Origin: Novibacillus thermophilus
Lineage (GTDB): Bacteria; Bacillota; Bacilli; Thermoactinomycetales; Novibacillaceae
Length of the DNA: 64,000 bases
NCBI RefSeq assembly: GCF_002005165.1
Contig: NZ_CP019699.1
Location: forward strand, 2,790,001 to 2,854,000
Reading direction: 5' to 3'
The position numbers and the translations under genes were made by a program. Position 1 is the first letter of the stretch. Each line of letters opens with the position of its first letter. The notes beneath the pieces are model-generated. The model saw nothing but the letters and a program-made list of their open reading frames with translations. It was not told the DNA's origin and did no database searches. Below, piece by piece: positions 25,901 to 34,915 of the stretch.

Positions 25901-26497
25901 ATGCGCGTGGAACGTTTGGGGCGGGACAAGATCAGGGTATTTTTGACGTTTGATGACTTAGTCGAACGCGGCATCGAAAAAGAGGACATGTGGCGGGACA
26001 TACCGAGAGTGCACGAATTATTTAACGACATGATGGAACAAGCGTACGAAGAACTCGGTTTTGAAGTGTCCGGTCCTGTGGCAGTAGAGGTTTTTGCCCT
26101 TCCAGCTCAAGGCATGGTGGTCGTTGTGACACGCGGACGGCCAAAAGATCATGAATGGATGGACGACCAGGACGAGGAGCTTTACGAGTTGGAAGTGACA
26201 TTGGAGGAGAGCGATCAGGTCGTCTTTCAATTCGACGACTTGGAAGCCATCGTGCAAGCCGCGCATCGCACGCTTCCGATGACGGAATCTGGCATGGGGC
26301 GTGTTTACATGTATGAAGGGCGCTACTATCTCGCCCTGGACAACGAATGCGGCACAAGTGCGTTTGACGACTTTATCGCGGTCCTCAGTGAATACGGCCA
26401 GACGACGACAACGACTGAAGCGGTATTGATCGAATACGGAACAACCGTGTTTGCCGAGGACGGATTGGTGAATCTGGTCCGGTATTTCCCAGCTTAA
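25901..26497 (+). CDS. mecA: MecA/YpbH family adaptor protein
   Basis: A 198-aa adaptor of the MecA family, which delivers substrates to ClpCP. The N-terminal MRVERLGRDKIRVFLTFDDLVERGI and the C-terminal EYGTTVFAEDGLVNLVRYF are characteristic. Position before gudB corresponds to ypbH (mecB), the MecA paralogue of B. subtilis, so either name could apply. Confidence 0.9.
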   Translation: MRVERLGRDKIRVFLTFDDLVERGIEKEDMWRDIPRVHELFNDMMEQAYEELGFEVSGPVAVEVFALPAQGMVVVVTRGRPKDHEWMDDQDEELYELEVTLEESDQVVFQFDDLEAIVQAAHRTLPMTESGMGRVYMYEGRYYLALDNECGTSAFDDFIAVLSEYGQTTTTTEAVLIEYGTTVFAEDGLVNLVRYFPA

Positions 26498-26510
26498 ACG
26501 CGTCAATAAG

Positions 26511-26545
26511 CACCCTCGAGAGAAGTCCTCTCCGGGGGTGTTTTG
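26511..26545 (+). terminator. Terminator after mecA
   Basis: A hairpin pairing CACCCTCGAGAGA with TCTCCGGGGGTG is followed by TTTTG. Confidence 0.7.
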
Positions 26546-26667
26546 ATTTTACCACTTATTGACATTTCGCTGAAGCTTTTTGGATTAGCCCTTCCCATAA
26601 CGGCGTTTCCGGTGTATACTAGGACATGAAGCACTGACAACTGGGTAGAGGTGAACATTTTAGGGAA

Positions 26668-27951
26668 ATGGATAAAGACGTAACCGCTTCCGACGGGGAA
26701 GTACAAAAAGAAGACAGCTTGGATGTATTGCAATCGACTCAAACGGTGATCAAGGAGGCGCTGGATAAACTCGGCTATCCAGAAGAAGTGTATGAACTGC
26801 TGAAAGAACCGGTCCGCATGTTGACGGTGCGCATACCGGTCCGCATGGACGACGGTAAAGTCAAAGTGTTTACAGGGTATCGTGCCCAGCACAACGATGC
26901 AGTCGGACCGACAAAAGGAGGCGTTCGCTTTCATCCTGACGTGACCATGGATGAAGTGAAGGCTTTATCAATTTGGATGAGTTTAAAGGCGGGCATCGTC
27001 GACCTTCCCTATGGAGGAGGAAAAGGGGGAATCGTATGCGAGCCCCGGAAGATGTCGTTCCGCGAACTTGAAGCTTTAAGCCGCGGGTACGTTCGCGCCA
27101 TCAGCCAAGTCGTCGGACCAAACAAAGACATCCCTGCACCGGACGTGTTTACGAATTCGCAAATTATGGCGTGGATGTTGGATGAGTACAGCCGCATTCG
27201 CGAATTCGACTCACCTGGATTTATTACCGGGAAACCCCTCGTATTAGGTGGTTCCCACGGCCGCGAATCGGCGACGGCGAAAGGGGTCACCATCGTCATT
27301 GAAGAGGCGGCCAAGCGGAAGGGGATCAAACTTGAAGGCGCCCGGGTCATCATTCAAGGGTTTGGCAATGCGGGCAGCTACTTGGCGAAATTCATGCACG
27401 ACGCCGGTGCCAAAATTGTGGCCATTTCAGATGTTTACGGCGCGCTGTACGATAAAGACGGGCTCGACATTGACTATTTACTCGACCGGCGCGATTCCTT
27501 CGGGACGGTTACGAACTTGTTCAAGGACAGGCTGACGAACAAGGAAATGTTAGAACTCGATTGCGATATATTAGTCCCAGCCGCTATCCAAAATCAGATT
27601 ACGTCAGAAAATGCACACAATATTAAAGCTGAAATTGTTGTAGAAGCGGCTAACGGACCGACAACGTTGGAAGCGACGAAAATTCTGACCGAAAGGGGCA
27701 TTTTGCTCGTCCCCGACGTTTTGGCAAGTGTCGGCGGCGTGACAGTGTCGTATTTTGAATGGGTTCAAAACAACCAGGGCTATTACTGGTCTGAACAAGA
27801 AGTGCAAGAAAAACTTCGGGAAGTCATTGTAAAAGCGTTCAACAACGTATATAATACAGCACATAGTCGCAAAGTTGACATGCGGCTCGCCGCGTACATG
27901 GTCGGGGTCCGCAAAATGGCGGAAGCGGCCCGTTTTCGCGGATGGGTATAA
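26668..27951 (+). CDS. gudB: NAD-dependent glutamate dehydrogenase
   Basis: A 427-aa hexameric-type enzyme that converts glutamate to 2-oxoglutarate and ammonia. KGGVRFHP, PYGGGKGG with the catalytic Lys, and GFGNAGSYLAKF of the NAD domain are present. Position before ypdA matches gudB rather than rocG. A perfect hairpin terminator follows. Confidence 0.95.
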   Translation: MDKDVTASDGEVQKEDSLDVLQSTQTVIKEALDKLGYPEEVYELLKEPVRMLTVRIPVRMDDGKVKVFTGYRAQHNDAVGPTKGGVRFHPDVTMDEVKALSIWMSLKAGIVDLPYGGGKGGIVCEPRKMSFRELEALSRGYVRAISQVVGPNKDIPAPDVFTNSQIMAWMLDEYSRIREFDSPGFITGKPLVLGGSHGRESATAKGVTIVIEEAAKRKGIKLEGARVIIQGFGNAGSYLAKFMHDAGAKIVAISDVYGALYDKDGLDIDYLLDRRDSFGTVTNLFKDRLTNKEMLELDCDILVPAAIQNQITSENAHNIKAEIVVEAANGPTTLEATKILTERGILLVPDVLASVGGVTVSYFEWVQNNQGYYWSEQEVQEKLREVIVKAFNNVYNTAHSRKVDMRLAAYMVGVRKMAEAARFRGWV

Positions 27952-27955
27952 CTCG

Positions 27956-27994
27956 AAAAACACCCTATTGTCGTTCGATAATAGGGTGTTTTTA
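27956..27994. terminator. Terminator after gudB
   Basis: AAAAACACCCTATT and AATAGGGTGTTTTT form a 14-pair perfect hairpin with A and T tails, usable on either strand. Confidence 0.9.
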
Positions 27995-28020
27995 CAAATG
28001 GTAGATGGAGTGAAATGACG

Positions 28021-29013
28021 ATGGAACAGACGAGAGACTTTATCGTGATTGGAGCGGGGCCATGCGGTCTGTCTTCCGCCGTTGAATTAAAGAAACGCGG
28101 ATTTAATCCACTCGTCATCGATAAAGGGTGTGTTGTCAACTCTATATTCCACTTCCCGACGTTTATGACGTTTTTCAGCACGCCGGAGTTGTTGGAAATC
28201 GGCGGGCTTCCGTTTACGACACAAGGTGAAAAGCCGACCCGTCTCGAAGCGCTGAAGTACTACCGAGCCGTAGTGAGCCATTACGGTCTCGACGTTCATC
28301 AATACGAAACCGTCACCGATATCGAGCGGCATCCAGACGGGTTCACGGTACACACTGTGAAACGGGATCAGCGACAAGCTTCCTATACCGCCGGTCGCAT
28401 CGTAGTGGCGACGGGCTACTACGACAACCCGAACATGCTCGGCATCCCCGGTGAAAACTTGCCAAACGTCCACCACTACTATAAAGAAGCCCACCCGTAC
28501 TTCGGGCAAAAAGCGGTCGTAATCGGCGGAAAAAACTCTGCCGTCGATGCCGCGTTAGAATTGCAGACAGCCGGTGTGGACGTGACGATGGTGTACCGCC
28601 GATCGGCGTTCACCAAGAGTGTGAAAGCCTGGGTCAAACCGGTCATTGAAAGCGCCATTGAAAAGGGGCGCATTCGCATGTACTGGAATGCCAACGTGAC
28701 GGAAATTACCCCAGATGCCGTAGTGGTGGACCAGAACGGAAAGCAGTTTCAACTCCCGTGTGATGTCGTGTTTGCCCTCACCGGTTACACACCGGACACG
28801 ACGATGTTGGAGAAACTAGGTGTCCACATTGATACCGAAACGGGTGTGCCGGAACACAACCCCGACACGATGGAGACCAAAGTGCCGGGTGTTTTCATTG
28901 CCGGTGTGCTGGCAGCCGGTTTCGACGCCAATTCTATCTTTATCGAAAACGGCCGGTTCCACGGCCAGGCGATTGCAGAAAACGCGGCGTCGAAAAGGGA
29001 GCACGCGTCTTAA
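28021..29013 (+). CDS. ypdA: YpdA, bacillithiol disulfide reductase
   Basis: A 330-aa FAD/NADPH pyridine nucleotide-disulfide oxidoreductase-like protein. GAGPCGLSSAVELKKRG binds FAD and VIGGKNSAVDAAL binds NADPH. The single Cys in GPCG, next to the first motif, is typical of YpdA (Bdr), which reduces bacillithiol disulfide. ATG 28015 is an alternative start. Confidence 0.92.
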   Translation: MEQTRDFIVIGAGPCGLSSAVELKKRGFNPLVIDKGCVVNSIFHFPTFMTFFSTPELLEIGGLPFTTQGEKPTRLEALKYYRAVVSHYGLDVHQYETVTDIERHPDGFTVHTVKRDQRQASYTAGRIVVATGYYDNPNMLGIPGENLPNVHHYYKEAHPYFGQKAVVIGGKNSAVDAALELQTAGVDVTMVYRRSAFTKSVKAWVKPVIESAIEKGRIRMYWNANVTEITPDAVVVDQNGKQFQLPCDVVFALTGYTPDTTMLEKLGVHIDTETGVPEHNPDTMETKVPGVFIAGVLAAGFDANSIFIENGRFHGQAIAENAASKREHAS

Positions 29014-29025
29014 TCCCAAACGGCA

Positions 29026-29996
29026 TCAGTCGAACAGTTTTCGCAGTTCACCGATGTTCTGCGTCTTGGACAGGGCGAGCATTAATTTAATGCGCGCCTT
29101 TTGCGCGCTTAAGCCGTCTGTAAAGAGGACCCCCCATTCTTTTAACTGCTGGCCTCCCCCCTCGTATCCATAAACATCCTGCACCACCCCGCTGAGACAG
29201 CGGGAAACGATGACAACCGGCACTTCGAGCTTTAAGGCGCGTTTCACACCTGACGTCATCTGCGGTGGAATGTTGCCTTGCCCGAGGGCTTCCAGTACAA
29301 TTCCGTCCACTCCCGCGTCTAGGGCGGCGTGCACAAACAAATCATCTGTCCCAGAAGCCGCTTTGACGATTGCGACATTCGCTGTCAGGTGGTCGATGGG
29401 CCCTATCGTTTCGTGTCCCTGGGGCAAGTGGGTGAAGACGACGTCCTGTTGAGTCAAAAAGCCAATCGGCCCGGTGTGCGGCGAGCGGAAAGCGGCGAGG
29501 TTGCTCGTGTGAGTCTTCGTCACCCAGCGCGCTGCGTGAATTTCTCCGTTGAACACGACCACAACCCCTTCCCGGTTGCTTGCGGCGAAGCGGCCACTCT
29601 GACGGCGCTCGTCAAGTTGAACGGTCCGTCCGCGCCCATTTGGTCGGAACTGCGCATCGCCCCTGTCAAAACGACAGGTTTTGTCGGATGCAAGACGAGG
29701 TCCAGAAAATAAGCCGTTTCCTCCATTGTGTCCGTTCCGTGCGTAACCACTATTCCGCTGATGTCCGATCGATTCAAGTACGTGTGAACCCGCTGACTCA
29801 ACTTCAACATGACATCCGGGGTGATGTGAGGACTGGGCAGATTGGAAAAGGCGTCCATTTCCACGTCAGCGTATTGGCTTAAATATGGAATGGATTTTGT
29901 CAACACGTCTGGATCTTTCGGTTTTACTCCGCCCGACTGTCTGTCTTCGCTCATGGCAATCGTTCCCCCGGTCGTGATGACGGCGACTTTTGTCAC
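29026..29996 (-). pseudogene. ansA: Type I L-asparaginase, frameshifted
   Basis: L-asparaginase makes aspartate and ammonia. The two halves lie in different frames. The N-terminal half (29520-29996) carries TTGGTIAM and HGTDTMEETAY with both catalytic Thr; the C-terminal half carries EIHAARWVTKTHTSN and GQGNIPP. The break is at the CCCC run 29565-29568 (GGGG in the gene): one more base rejoins GKG to VVVVFNGE and gives 323 aa, a normal length. It is therefore either a very recent pseudogene or a sequencing undercall. GTG 29996 follows GGAGGG. Confidence 0.88.
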
Positions 29997-30027
29997 GCTA
30001 CGTCCCTCCATTCAATTGACGGTTTTT

Positions 30028-30056
30028 TTGTTTCCAGCTACATGGTAGGATATATA
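30028..30056 (+). promoter_or_regulatory. Candidate promoter of prsW
   Basis: TTGTTT (30028-30033), 17 bases, then TATATA (30051-30056), 27 bases ahead of prsW. Confidence 0.4.
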
Positions 30057-30082
30057 TGGGTTGAACGCAAAGGAGAAGGCAT

Positions 30083-30757
30083 ATGTTGGCGCTTATCGCA
30101 TCGGGACTGGCTCCGGGTTTGGCACTTCTCAGCTACTTCTATTTAAGGGATTCCTACCGTCCGGAACCGTTGAGACACGTCTTCAAAATGTTTGTCGTCG
30201 GGGCGATGTTAGTTTTTCCCACCATGGCCTTGCAACACGCGGTTCGGGAAGGAATCGGGAATATTTTCATCTTTGATTCATACATCACGATTGCGTTGAC
30301 AGAAGAGGCCCTCAAGTTGTTTTTTTTGTATCATCTGGCTTTTAAATACCCGGGGTTTAAAGAACCGTACGACGGCATTGTCTACGCCGTTTCTGTCGGT
30401 CTCGGCTTTGCCTCAGCCGAAAATATTTTGTACTTGATCATCAACGGCATTGAACTGGCTTGGCTAAGGGCTGTTATTCCGGTGTCCGGGCACGCCCTGT
30501 TTGGCGTGTTCATGGGTTTTTACCTGAGTAAATTCCGCTTCGGAAAGGGAAACAAACGGAGAAAGTCTCTGTTTTTAACCGTCGCCATTCCAGTCGCTGC
30601 CCACGGCAGCCTCGATTTTATCCTGTTGTATACGGATTTGTTGTGGATGTGGTTCACCATCCCGTTTATGCTGCTGTTGTGGGTGGCAGGACTGAACCGC
30701 GTGAAAGTCGCCCACGAACGCTCACCGTACGCTCCAACCAATACACTGTCACACTAA
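30083..30757 (+). CDS. prsW: Intramembrane protease PrsW
   Basis: A 224-aa polytopic membrane protein. TEEALKLFF holds the conserved EE(A/S)xK motif, and FASAENILY and SGHALFG supply the other conserved residues of the PrsW family. In B. subtilis PrsW makes the first cut in the anti-sigma factor RsiW. The RBS is AAGGAGAAGG. Confidence 0.93.
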   Translation: MLALIASGLAPGLALLSYFYLRDSYRPEPLRHVFKMFVVGAMLVFPTMALQHAVREGIGNIFIFDSYITIALTEEALKLFFLYHLAFKYPGFKEPYDGIVYAVSVGLGFASAENILYLIINGIELAWLRAVIPVSGHALFGVFMGFYLSKFRFGKGNKRRKSLFLTVAIPVAAHGSLDFILLYTDLLWMWFTIPFMLLLWVAGLNRVKVAHERSPYAPTNTLSH

Positions 30758-30829
30758 AGGGACATAAAATGTCCCCACATTGGCGATAATGGGTAGGAGG
30801 GGAAAGACAGGGAAGAAAGGAAGTTCAGT

Positions 30830-30994
30830 TTGGGCAAGGAACGCTTTAGGGTGACGATCCACTGCAACCACTGTGGGGAGCAATTTACGTTAAAGGGCCG
30901 CAAGAAGAACGGACGGGTCGTAACGGGTTTTCGCCGTTGCTTGTGTGACAATGAAGACGACTTTACCATTGAGGAAGAAAAAATCGTCCTTTAG
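30830..30994 (+). CDS. Small zinc-ribbon-like protein, 54 aa
   Basis: A TTG-started frame with AAAGGAAG 8 bases upstream encodes 54 residues: HCNHCGEQF early and RRCLCDNEDD later, giving four Cys (CxxC...CxC) that could bind zinc. It ends in an acidic tail (FTIEEEKIVL) and is followed by a terminator. Small genes occur here in other Bacillales, but I do not recognise the family. Confidence 0.6.
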   Translation: MGKERFRVTIHCNHCGEQFTLKGRKKNGRVVTGFRRCLCDNEDDFTIEEEKIVL

Positions 30995-30999
30995 TGCGA

Positions 31000-31032
31000 A
31001 AAGAGTCGGAAGAAATTCCGGCTCTTTTTCTC
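31000..31032 (+). terminator. Terminator after the small zinc-ribbon gene
   Basis: AAAAGAGTCGGAA, loop GAAA, TTCCGGCTCTTTTT: a strong hairpin with a T tail. Confidence 0.85.
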
Positions 31033-31037
31033 GCTTT

Positions 31038-31067
31038 GCATAATCGGCCATCAATCCACTCAAACTA
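31038..31067 (+). promoter_or_regulatory. Sigma-G promoter of ypeB
   Basis: GCATA (31038-31042), exactly 18 bases, and CAAACTA (31061-31067) match the forespore sigma-G consensus GnATR-N18-CATnmTA with one mismatch. ypeB is a sigma-G gene in B. subtilis. Confidence 0.6.
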
Positions 31068-31174
31068 GACGGTAGATGACCCTAACGGGTGCTGTATCCA
31101 GCAGTCGTGTCGTGTTGGGCATTTACCGGCATGATGGTTTGTTGACATATTGTCTGAAAGAAGGAGTGAGTGGG

Positions 31175-32524
31175 ATGTACAAACGCATTGCTGCCATCAC
31201 ACTGCCTTTTGCCCTTGTGGCCCTTGTGGCCGCCGGTGTGTGGGGTTACCAGGAGAATCAGGAAAAAAACGCGATTTTAATTAAAGCGGAAAACCAGTAC
31301 CAACGCGCTTTTCACGATTTGAACTTCCACATGGACCAGTTGCAGGACGAACTGGGCAAGGCGTTGGCTATCAATTCGAGGAAACAACTGGCGCCGTGTT
31401 TGACAAACGTGTGGCGCCTCGCGTATTCGGCCCAAAACGATGTGGGGCAGCTCCCGCTTTCGCTCATGCCGTTTAACAAAACGGAGAGCTTTTTGGCCGA
31501 TATCGGGTCGTTTTCCTATCACGTCGCGGTGCGCGATCTGAACGAGGAACCTTTGACGGAAAAAGAGTACGACACTTTAAAAACGCTGTACGAGCGATCC
31601 AACAAATTGCAACGAGAACTTCAAACGGTTCAGAAGAAAGTGATCCACGATAACTTGCGTTGGATGGACGTGGAAACGGCCCTCGCATCGGAAGACAAAC
31701 AGACGGACAATACGATCGTAGACGGGTTGCGGTCCGTTGACAAAAAGGCGGAAGAGTATTCGGAAGTCGACTGGGGGCCGGGTGTCAACGACACAGTGGC
31801 ACGGAGAAAAGAACATGTGCAGAGCATTGAAGGGGAGCCGATTTCGGCCCAAAAGGCCAAGCAGGTCGTGTCCGACTTCCTCGGCATGAAAAGTTCGAAG
31901 GGCATTGACGTCACGAAAAGCCAGGACAAAGATTTCCCCGTTTACAACGTACGAGTCGACCGGCCCGGTGACAATCGACAATTGAACGCCGATGTCACGG
32001 TAAAAGGCGGACACGTCGTATGGATGCTGGACAACCGAGAGGCGAAAGAACGAAAACTGTCCCTGAAAGAGGGGCAAGAACGAGCCGAAGCCTTTTTAAA
32101 ACGCCGCGGTTACGAATCCTTGCAGACCATCGGATATGACGATTACGGCAATGAGGCGTCGTACACTTTAGTTTACCAACAAGATGGTGTCACGGTCTAT
32201 CCTGATCTCCTGTCGGTAAAAGTCGCCCTCGACGACGGAGACGTCACCGCCTTTGAAGCCTCCCAGTACGTCGCGAATCACAAAAAGCGGAAACTGGAAA
32301 AGCCAAAGTTGACGGAAAAAGAGGCTTTAACACACGTCAATCCAAACGTGAAGGTCGAAGAGACTGGGCTTTCACTCATTGCACTCGAAAACGGGGATGA
32401 GGTATTGTGCTACGAAGTGCTGGGGACGTTAGGACAGTCGCAGTACCGGATCTTTATTAACGCCCAATCGGGTGATGAAGAGAAAGTGGAAAAACTGAAG
32501 AACGTCAACTTAGACAGTATTTAA
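31175..32524 (+). CDS. ypeB: Germination protein YpeB
   Basis: YpeB (449 aa) stabilises the cortex lytic enzyme SleB in the dormant spore. It has an N-terminal membrane anchor (about 6-24), a coiled N-terminal domain, and C-terminal PepSY-like repeats (AEAFLKRRGYESL and similar). The start at 31175 follows AAGGAG; the longer frame from 31076 overlaps the promoter region. sleB, normally directly upstream, is absent here. Confidence 0.93.
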   Translation: MYKRIAAITLPFALVALVAAGVWGYQENQEKNAILIKAENQYQRAFHDLNFHMDQLQDELGKALAINSRKQLAPCLTNVWRLAYSAQNDVGQLPLSLMPFNKTESFLADIGSFSYHVAVRDLNEEPLTEKEYDTLKTLYERSNKLQRELQTVQKKVIHDNLRWMDVETALASEDKQTDNTIVDGLRSVDKKAEEYSEVDWGPGVNDTVARRKEHVQSIEGEPISAQKAKQVVSDFLGMKSSKGIDVTKSQDKDFPVYNVRVDRPGDNRQLNADVTVKGGHVVWMLDNREAKERKLSLKEGQERAEAFLKRRGYESLQTIGYDDYGNEASYTLVYQQDGVTVYPDLLSVKVALDDGDVTAFEASQYVANHKKRKLEKPKLTEKEALTHVNPNVKVEETGLSLIALENGDEVLCYEVLGTLGQSQYRIFINAQSGDEEKVEKLKNVNLDSI

Positions 32525-32537
32525 AGTGCAACGTAAG

Positions 32538-32578
32538 GGATCCAAAGGAGGAAGTGGGCCTTTGGGTCTTTTCTTTTT
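32538..32578 (+). terminator. Terminator after ypeB
   Basis: GATCCAAAGG pairs with CCTTTGGGTC, followed by TTTTCTTTTTT. Confidence 0.8.
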
Positions 32579-32599
32579 TCGTCACCGGCTGCGTTAACA

Positions 32600-32628
32600 T
32601 TGCAACAGCGCCTTCTTTGTGGTAGGAT
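32600..32628 (+). promoter_or_regulatory. Candidate promoter of cmk
   Basis: TTGCAA, 17 bases, TAGGAT; moderate match. Confidence 0.35.
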
Positions 32629-32705
32629 TAAACGAGCGAGATAAACTGAATGACCAACCGCCTAAAGTTGTCGTTCCTTGACCGAAGCGTTGCACTTTGG
32701 AATTG

Positions 32706-32752
32706 AATAACGTTTTCACGTTATCCGAGAGCAGGCGGTGCCTGCTTTTATT
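32706..32752 (+). promoter_or_regulatory. Two hairpins in the cmk leader, one terminator-like
   Basis: The leader contains an AATAACGT/ACGTTATC stem-loop and then AGCAGGC-GGT-GCCTGCT followed by TTTTATTG. The second has the form of a small intrinsic terminator about 30 bases before the cmk start, so it may act as an attenuator. No known riboswitch is recognised. Confidence 0.45.
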
Positions 32753-32782
32753 GTTTTAAAGACACATGAGGGGAAGGGCTCG

Positions 32783-33463
32783 ATGCAAAAATTTAACATT
32801 GCAATCGACGGCCCGGCTGGGGCCGGCAAGAGCACTGTAGCGCGATTGACGGCAAAACGCTTAAATTTTCAGTACATAGATACAGGGGCCATGTACCGTG
32901 CCGTCACGTGGGAAGTGTTAAGGCGGCAAATTCCGATGGACGATGAACAGCGCATCGCCGAAATCGCCGCAGAGATGGACTTTTCACTGGAAACGACGGC
33001 TTCGGGGACAAAAATTTACGTCAATGGCCGAGACGTGACAGAAGAGATTCGTTCCGAGGCCGTCACCTCCCACGTATCGGCGGTTGCCCAATTGCCTTCC
33101 GTTCGCGATGTGCTCGTAGCGAAACAACAAAAGATGGCTGCCGCCGGAGGTGTCGTAATGGACGGGCGTGATATCGGAACAAAAGTGCTGCCCGAGGCAG
33201 AAGTGAAGGTACTGTTGACCGCATCCATCGAAGAACGGGCAAAGCGTCGATTGCACGAGATGAGAGCGAAGGGGATCCAAACGGATTTGGAGCGACTAAA
33301 ACGCGAAATTGCTGCACGGGATAAGATCGACAGTGAGCGCTCGGTCTCTCCCTTGCGCAAGGCAAAAGATGCGGTCACGGTCGACACGACGGGCATGACA
33401 ATCGAACAAGTTGTAGAAAACATCTTGGATTTGTCGCGAACGAAAGTAGGCCCTCTGGAGTAA
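32783..33463 (+). CDS. cmk: Cytidylate kinase
   Basis: A 226-aa P-loop kinase that phosphorylates CMP and dCMP. GPAGAGKS (residues 10-17), DTGAMYRA and DGRDIGT are diagnostic. The ATG at 32783 follows GAGGGGAAGGG. It precedes the S1-domain gene as in B. subtilis; ypfA and ypfB, normally upstream, are missing. Confidence 0.96.
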   Translation: MQKFNIAIDGPAGAGKSTVARLTAKRLNFQYIDTGAMYRAVTWEVLRRQIPMDDEQRIAEIAAEMDFSLETTASGTKIYVNGRDVTEEIRSEAVTSHVSAVAQLPSVRDVLVAKQQKMAAAGGVVMDGRDIGTKVLPEAEVKVLLTASIEERAKRRLHEMRAKGIQTDLERLKREIAARDKIDSERSVSPLRKAKDAVTVDTTGMTIEQVVENILDLSRTKVGPLE

Positions 33464-33520
33464 ATATATGTTGTATTCTCATATCAGCAGGGTAAAATAA
33501 AGATGTATGTCTGCGTGTTT

Positions 33521-33601
33521 AATGAAAAAGGATACTCTTTCCTTTTTCATTAATCCCGGCACTGCCGGTATAGATGTGTTTTGGCCGGTTAAAACCGGCC
33601 G
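33521..33601 (+). promoter_or_regulatory. Structured leader of the S1-domain gene
   Basis: A perfect 12-pair hairpin (33521-33532 with 33540-33551) and a second perfect palindromic stem (GGCCGGTT-AA-AACCGGCC near 33583-33600) lie just before the ribosome binding site. Neither is followed by a T-run, so they are not terminators. They could be control elements or processing sites. Confidence 0.45.
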
Positions 33602-33622
33602 TCAATTGAGGAGGTTGTCTGA

Positions 33623-34774
33623 ATGGTAGAGGAAATGAACGCTGAAGTGAATGAAGTGAAACATTTTCAGCGGGGTGACGTCGTCAAAGGCAAAGTGACA
33701 AAAGTGGAGGATAAACAAGCTTACGTCGACGTAGGCTACAAGACAGACGGAATTGTCCCAATTTCCGAATTGTCCAGCCTTCACGTTGAAACGGTGTCCG
33801 ACGTGCTGAAAGAAGGAGATGAGATAGAGCTTAAAGTTATCCGCATAAACGACGACGAAGACGAACTGGTGCTGTCAAAGCGGGCAGTAGACGCTGAACG
33901 CGCCTGGGCCGAACTAAAGGAAAAAATGGACCGCGACGACATCGTGGAAGCGGAAGTGGCCGAAGTCGTCAAAGGTGGCCTCGTCGTCGATTTGGGTGTG
34001 CGCGGTTTTATTCCCGCTTCCCTCGTTGAGCGCTATTATGTTGAAGATTTTTCTGACTATAAAGGCCGTACGCTGCGGATGAAGATCATCGAGTTGGATG
34101 AACAGAAAAACAAATTGATTTTATCGCAAAAAGCTGTGCTGGATGAAGAAGCAGAGGCTGAAAAACGAAAAACACTGGAAAGCCTGGAAGTCGGACAGGA
34201 GTTGGAAGGGACCGTCCAGCGGTTGACGGACTTCGGTGCGTTTGTCGATATCGGTGGAGTTGACGGGCTTGTCCACATTTCCGAACTCGCTTGGCACCGG
34301 GTGGAAAAGCCGTCGGATGTCGTCAATGAAGGTGACCGCGTGAAGGTGAAAGTGTTAAAGATTGACCGGGAACAAGAGCGCATCAGCCTCAGCATTAAAG
34401 AAACGCAGCCAGGGCCGTGGGATCAGGTTTCAGACGAAATTTCTGTCGGGGACGTCATCACGGGCACTGTTAAACGACTCGTCTCGTTTGGGGCATTTGT
34501 GGAAGTGTATCCCGGTGTCGAGGGTCTTGTCCACATCTCTCAAATTTCTCATCGGCACATCGGGACCCCGCATGAAGTTTTAAAAGAAGGCGAAGACGTC
34601 CGGGTCAAAGTGTTAGATATGAATCCGCAAGAACAACGAATCAGCTTAAGTATGAAAGAAGTTGAACCGGAACAGACACAACGCGATAGGCAAGTGGCAG
34701 AAAGCGACGATGATCCCGGCATGAACGTAACCCTGGGAGACGTTGTCGGCGACGAGTTGCGCAAGTTGAAGTAG
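33623..34774 (+). CDS. rpsA: S1 RNA-binding domain protein (ribosomal protein S1 homologue, YpfD)
   Basis: A 383-aa protein with four S1 repeats, beginning near residues 18, 105, 190 and 278; the last two carry the clearest VHISEL/VHISQI motifs ([35 protein letters not shown]). Firmicute homologues associate with ribosomes but are not essential. RBS GAGGAGG, ATG start. Confidence 0.92.
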   Translation: MVEEMNAEVNEVKHFQRGDVVKGKVTKVEDKQAYVDVGYKTDGIVPISELSSLHVETVSDVLKEGDEIELKVIRINDDEDELVLSKRAVDAERAWAELKEKMDRDDIVEAEVAEVVKGGLVVDLGVRGFIPASLVERYYVEDFSDYKGRTLRMKIIELDEQKNKLILSQKAVLDEEAEAEKRKTLESLEVGQELEGTVQRLTDFGAFVDIGGVDGLVHISELAWHRVEKPSDVVNEGDRVKVKVLKIDREQERISLSIKETQPGPWDQVSDEISVGDVITGTVKRLVSFGAFVEVYPGVEGLVHISQISHRHIGTPHEVLKEGEDVRVKVLDMNPQEQRISLSMKEVEPEQTQRDRQVAESDDDPGMNVTLGDVVGDELRKLK

Positions 34775-34783
34775 AGGTACTTC

Positions 34784-34822
34784 AAACACCGGTGATCGCG
34801 ATGGGGTCACCGGATTATTTTT
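34784..34822 (+). terminator. Terminator after the S1-domain gene
   Basis: CCGGTGA and TCACCGG pair, with a T-rich tail ATTATTTTTTAT. Confidence 0.75.
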
Positions 34823-34915
34823 TATCGTCTCTCTGCTCCCACAATTCATGCTACCCTCTCTTTTTGCCCATACTAAGACCACCGTACACTGTTGATAAAA
34901 GGTGGGGACGCGTGG

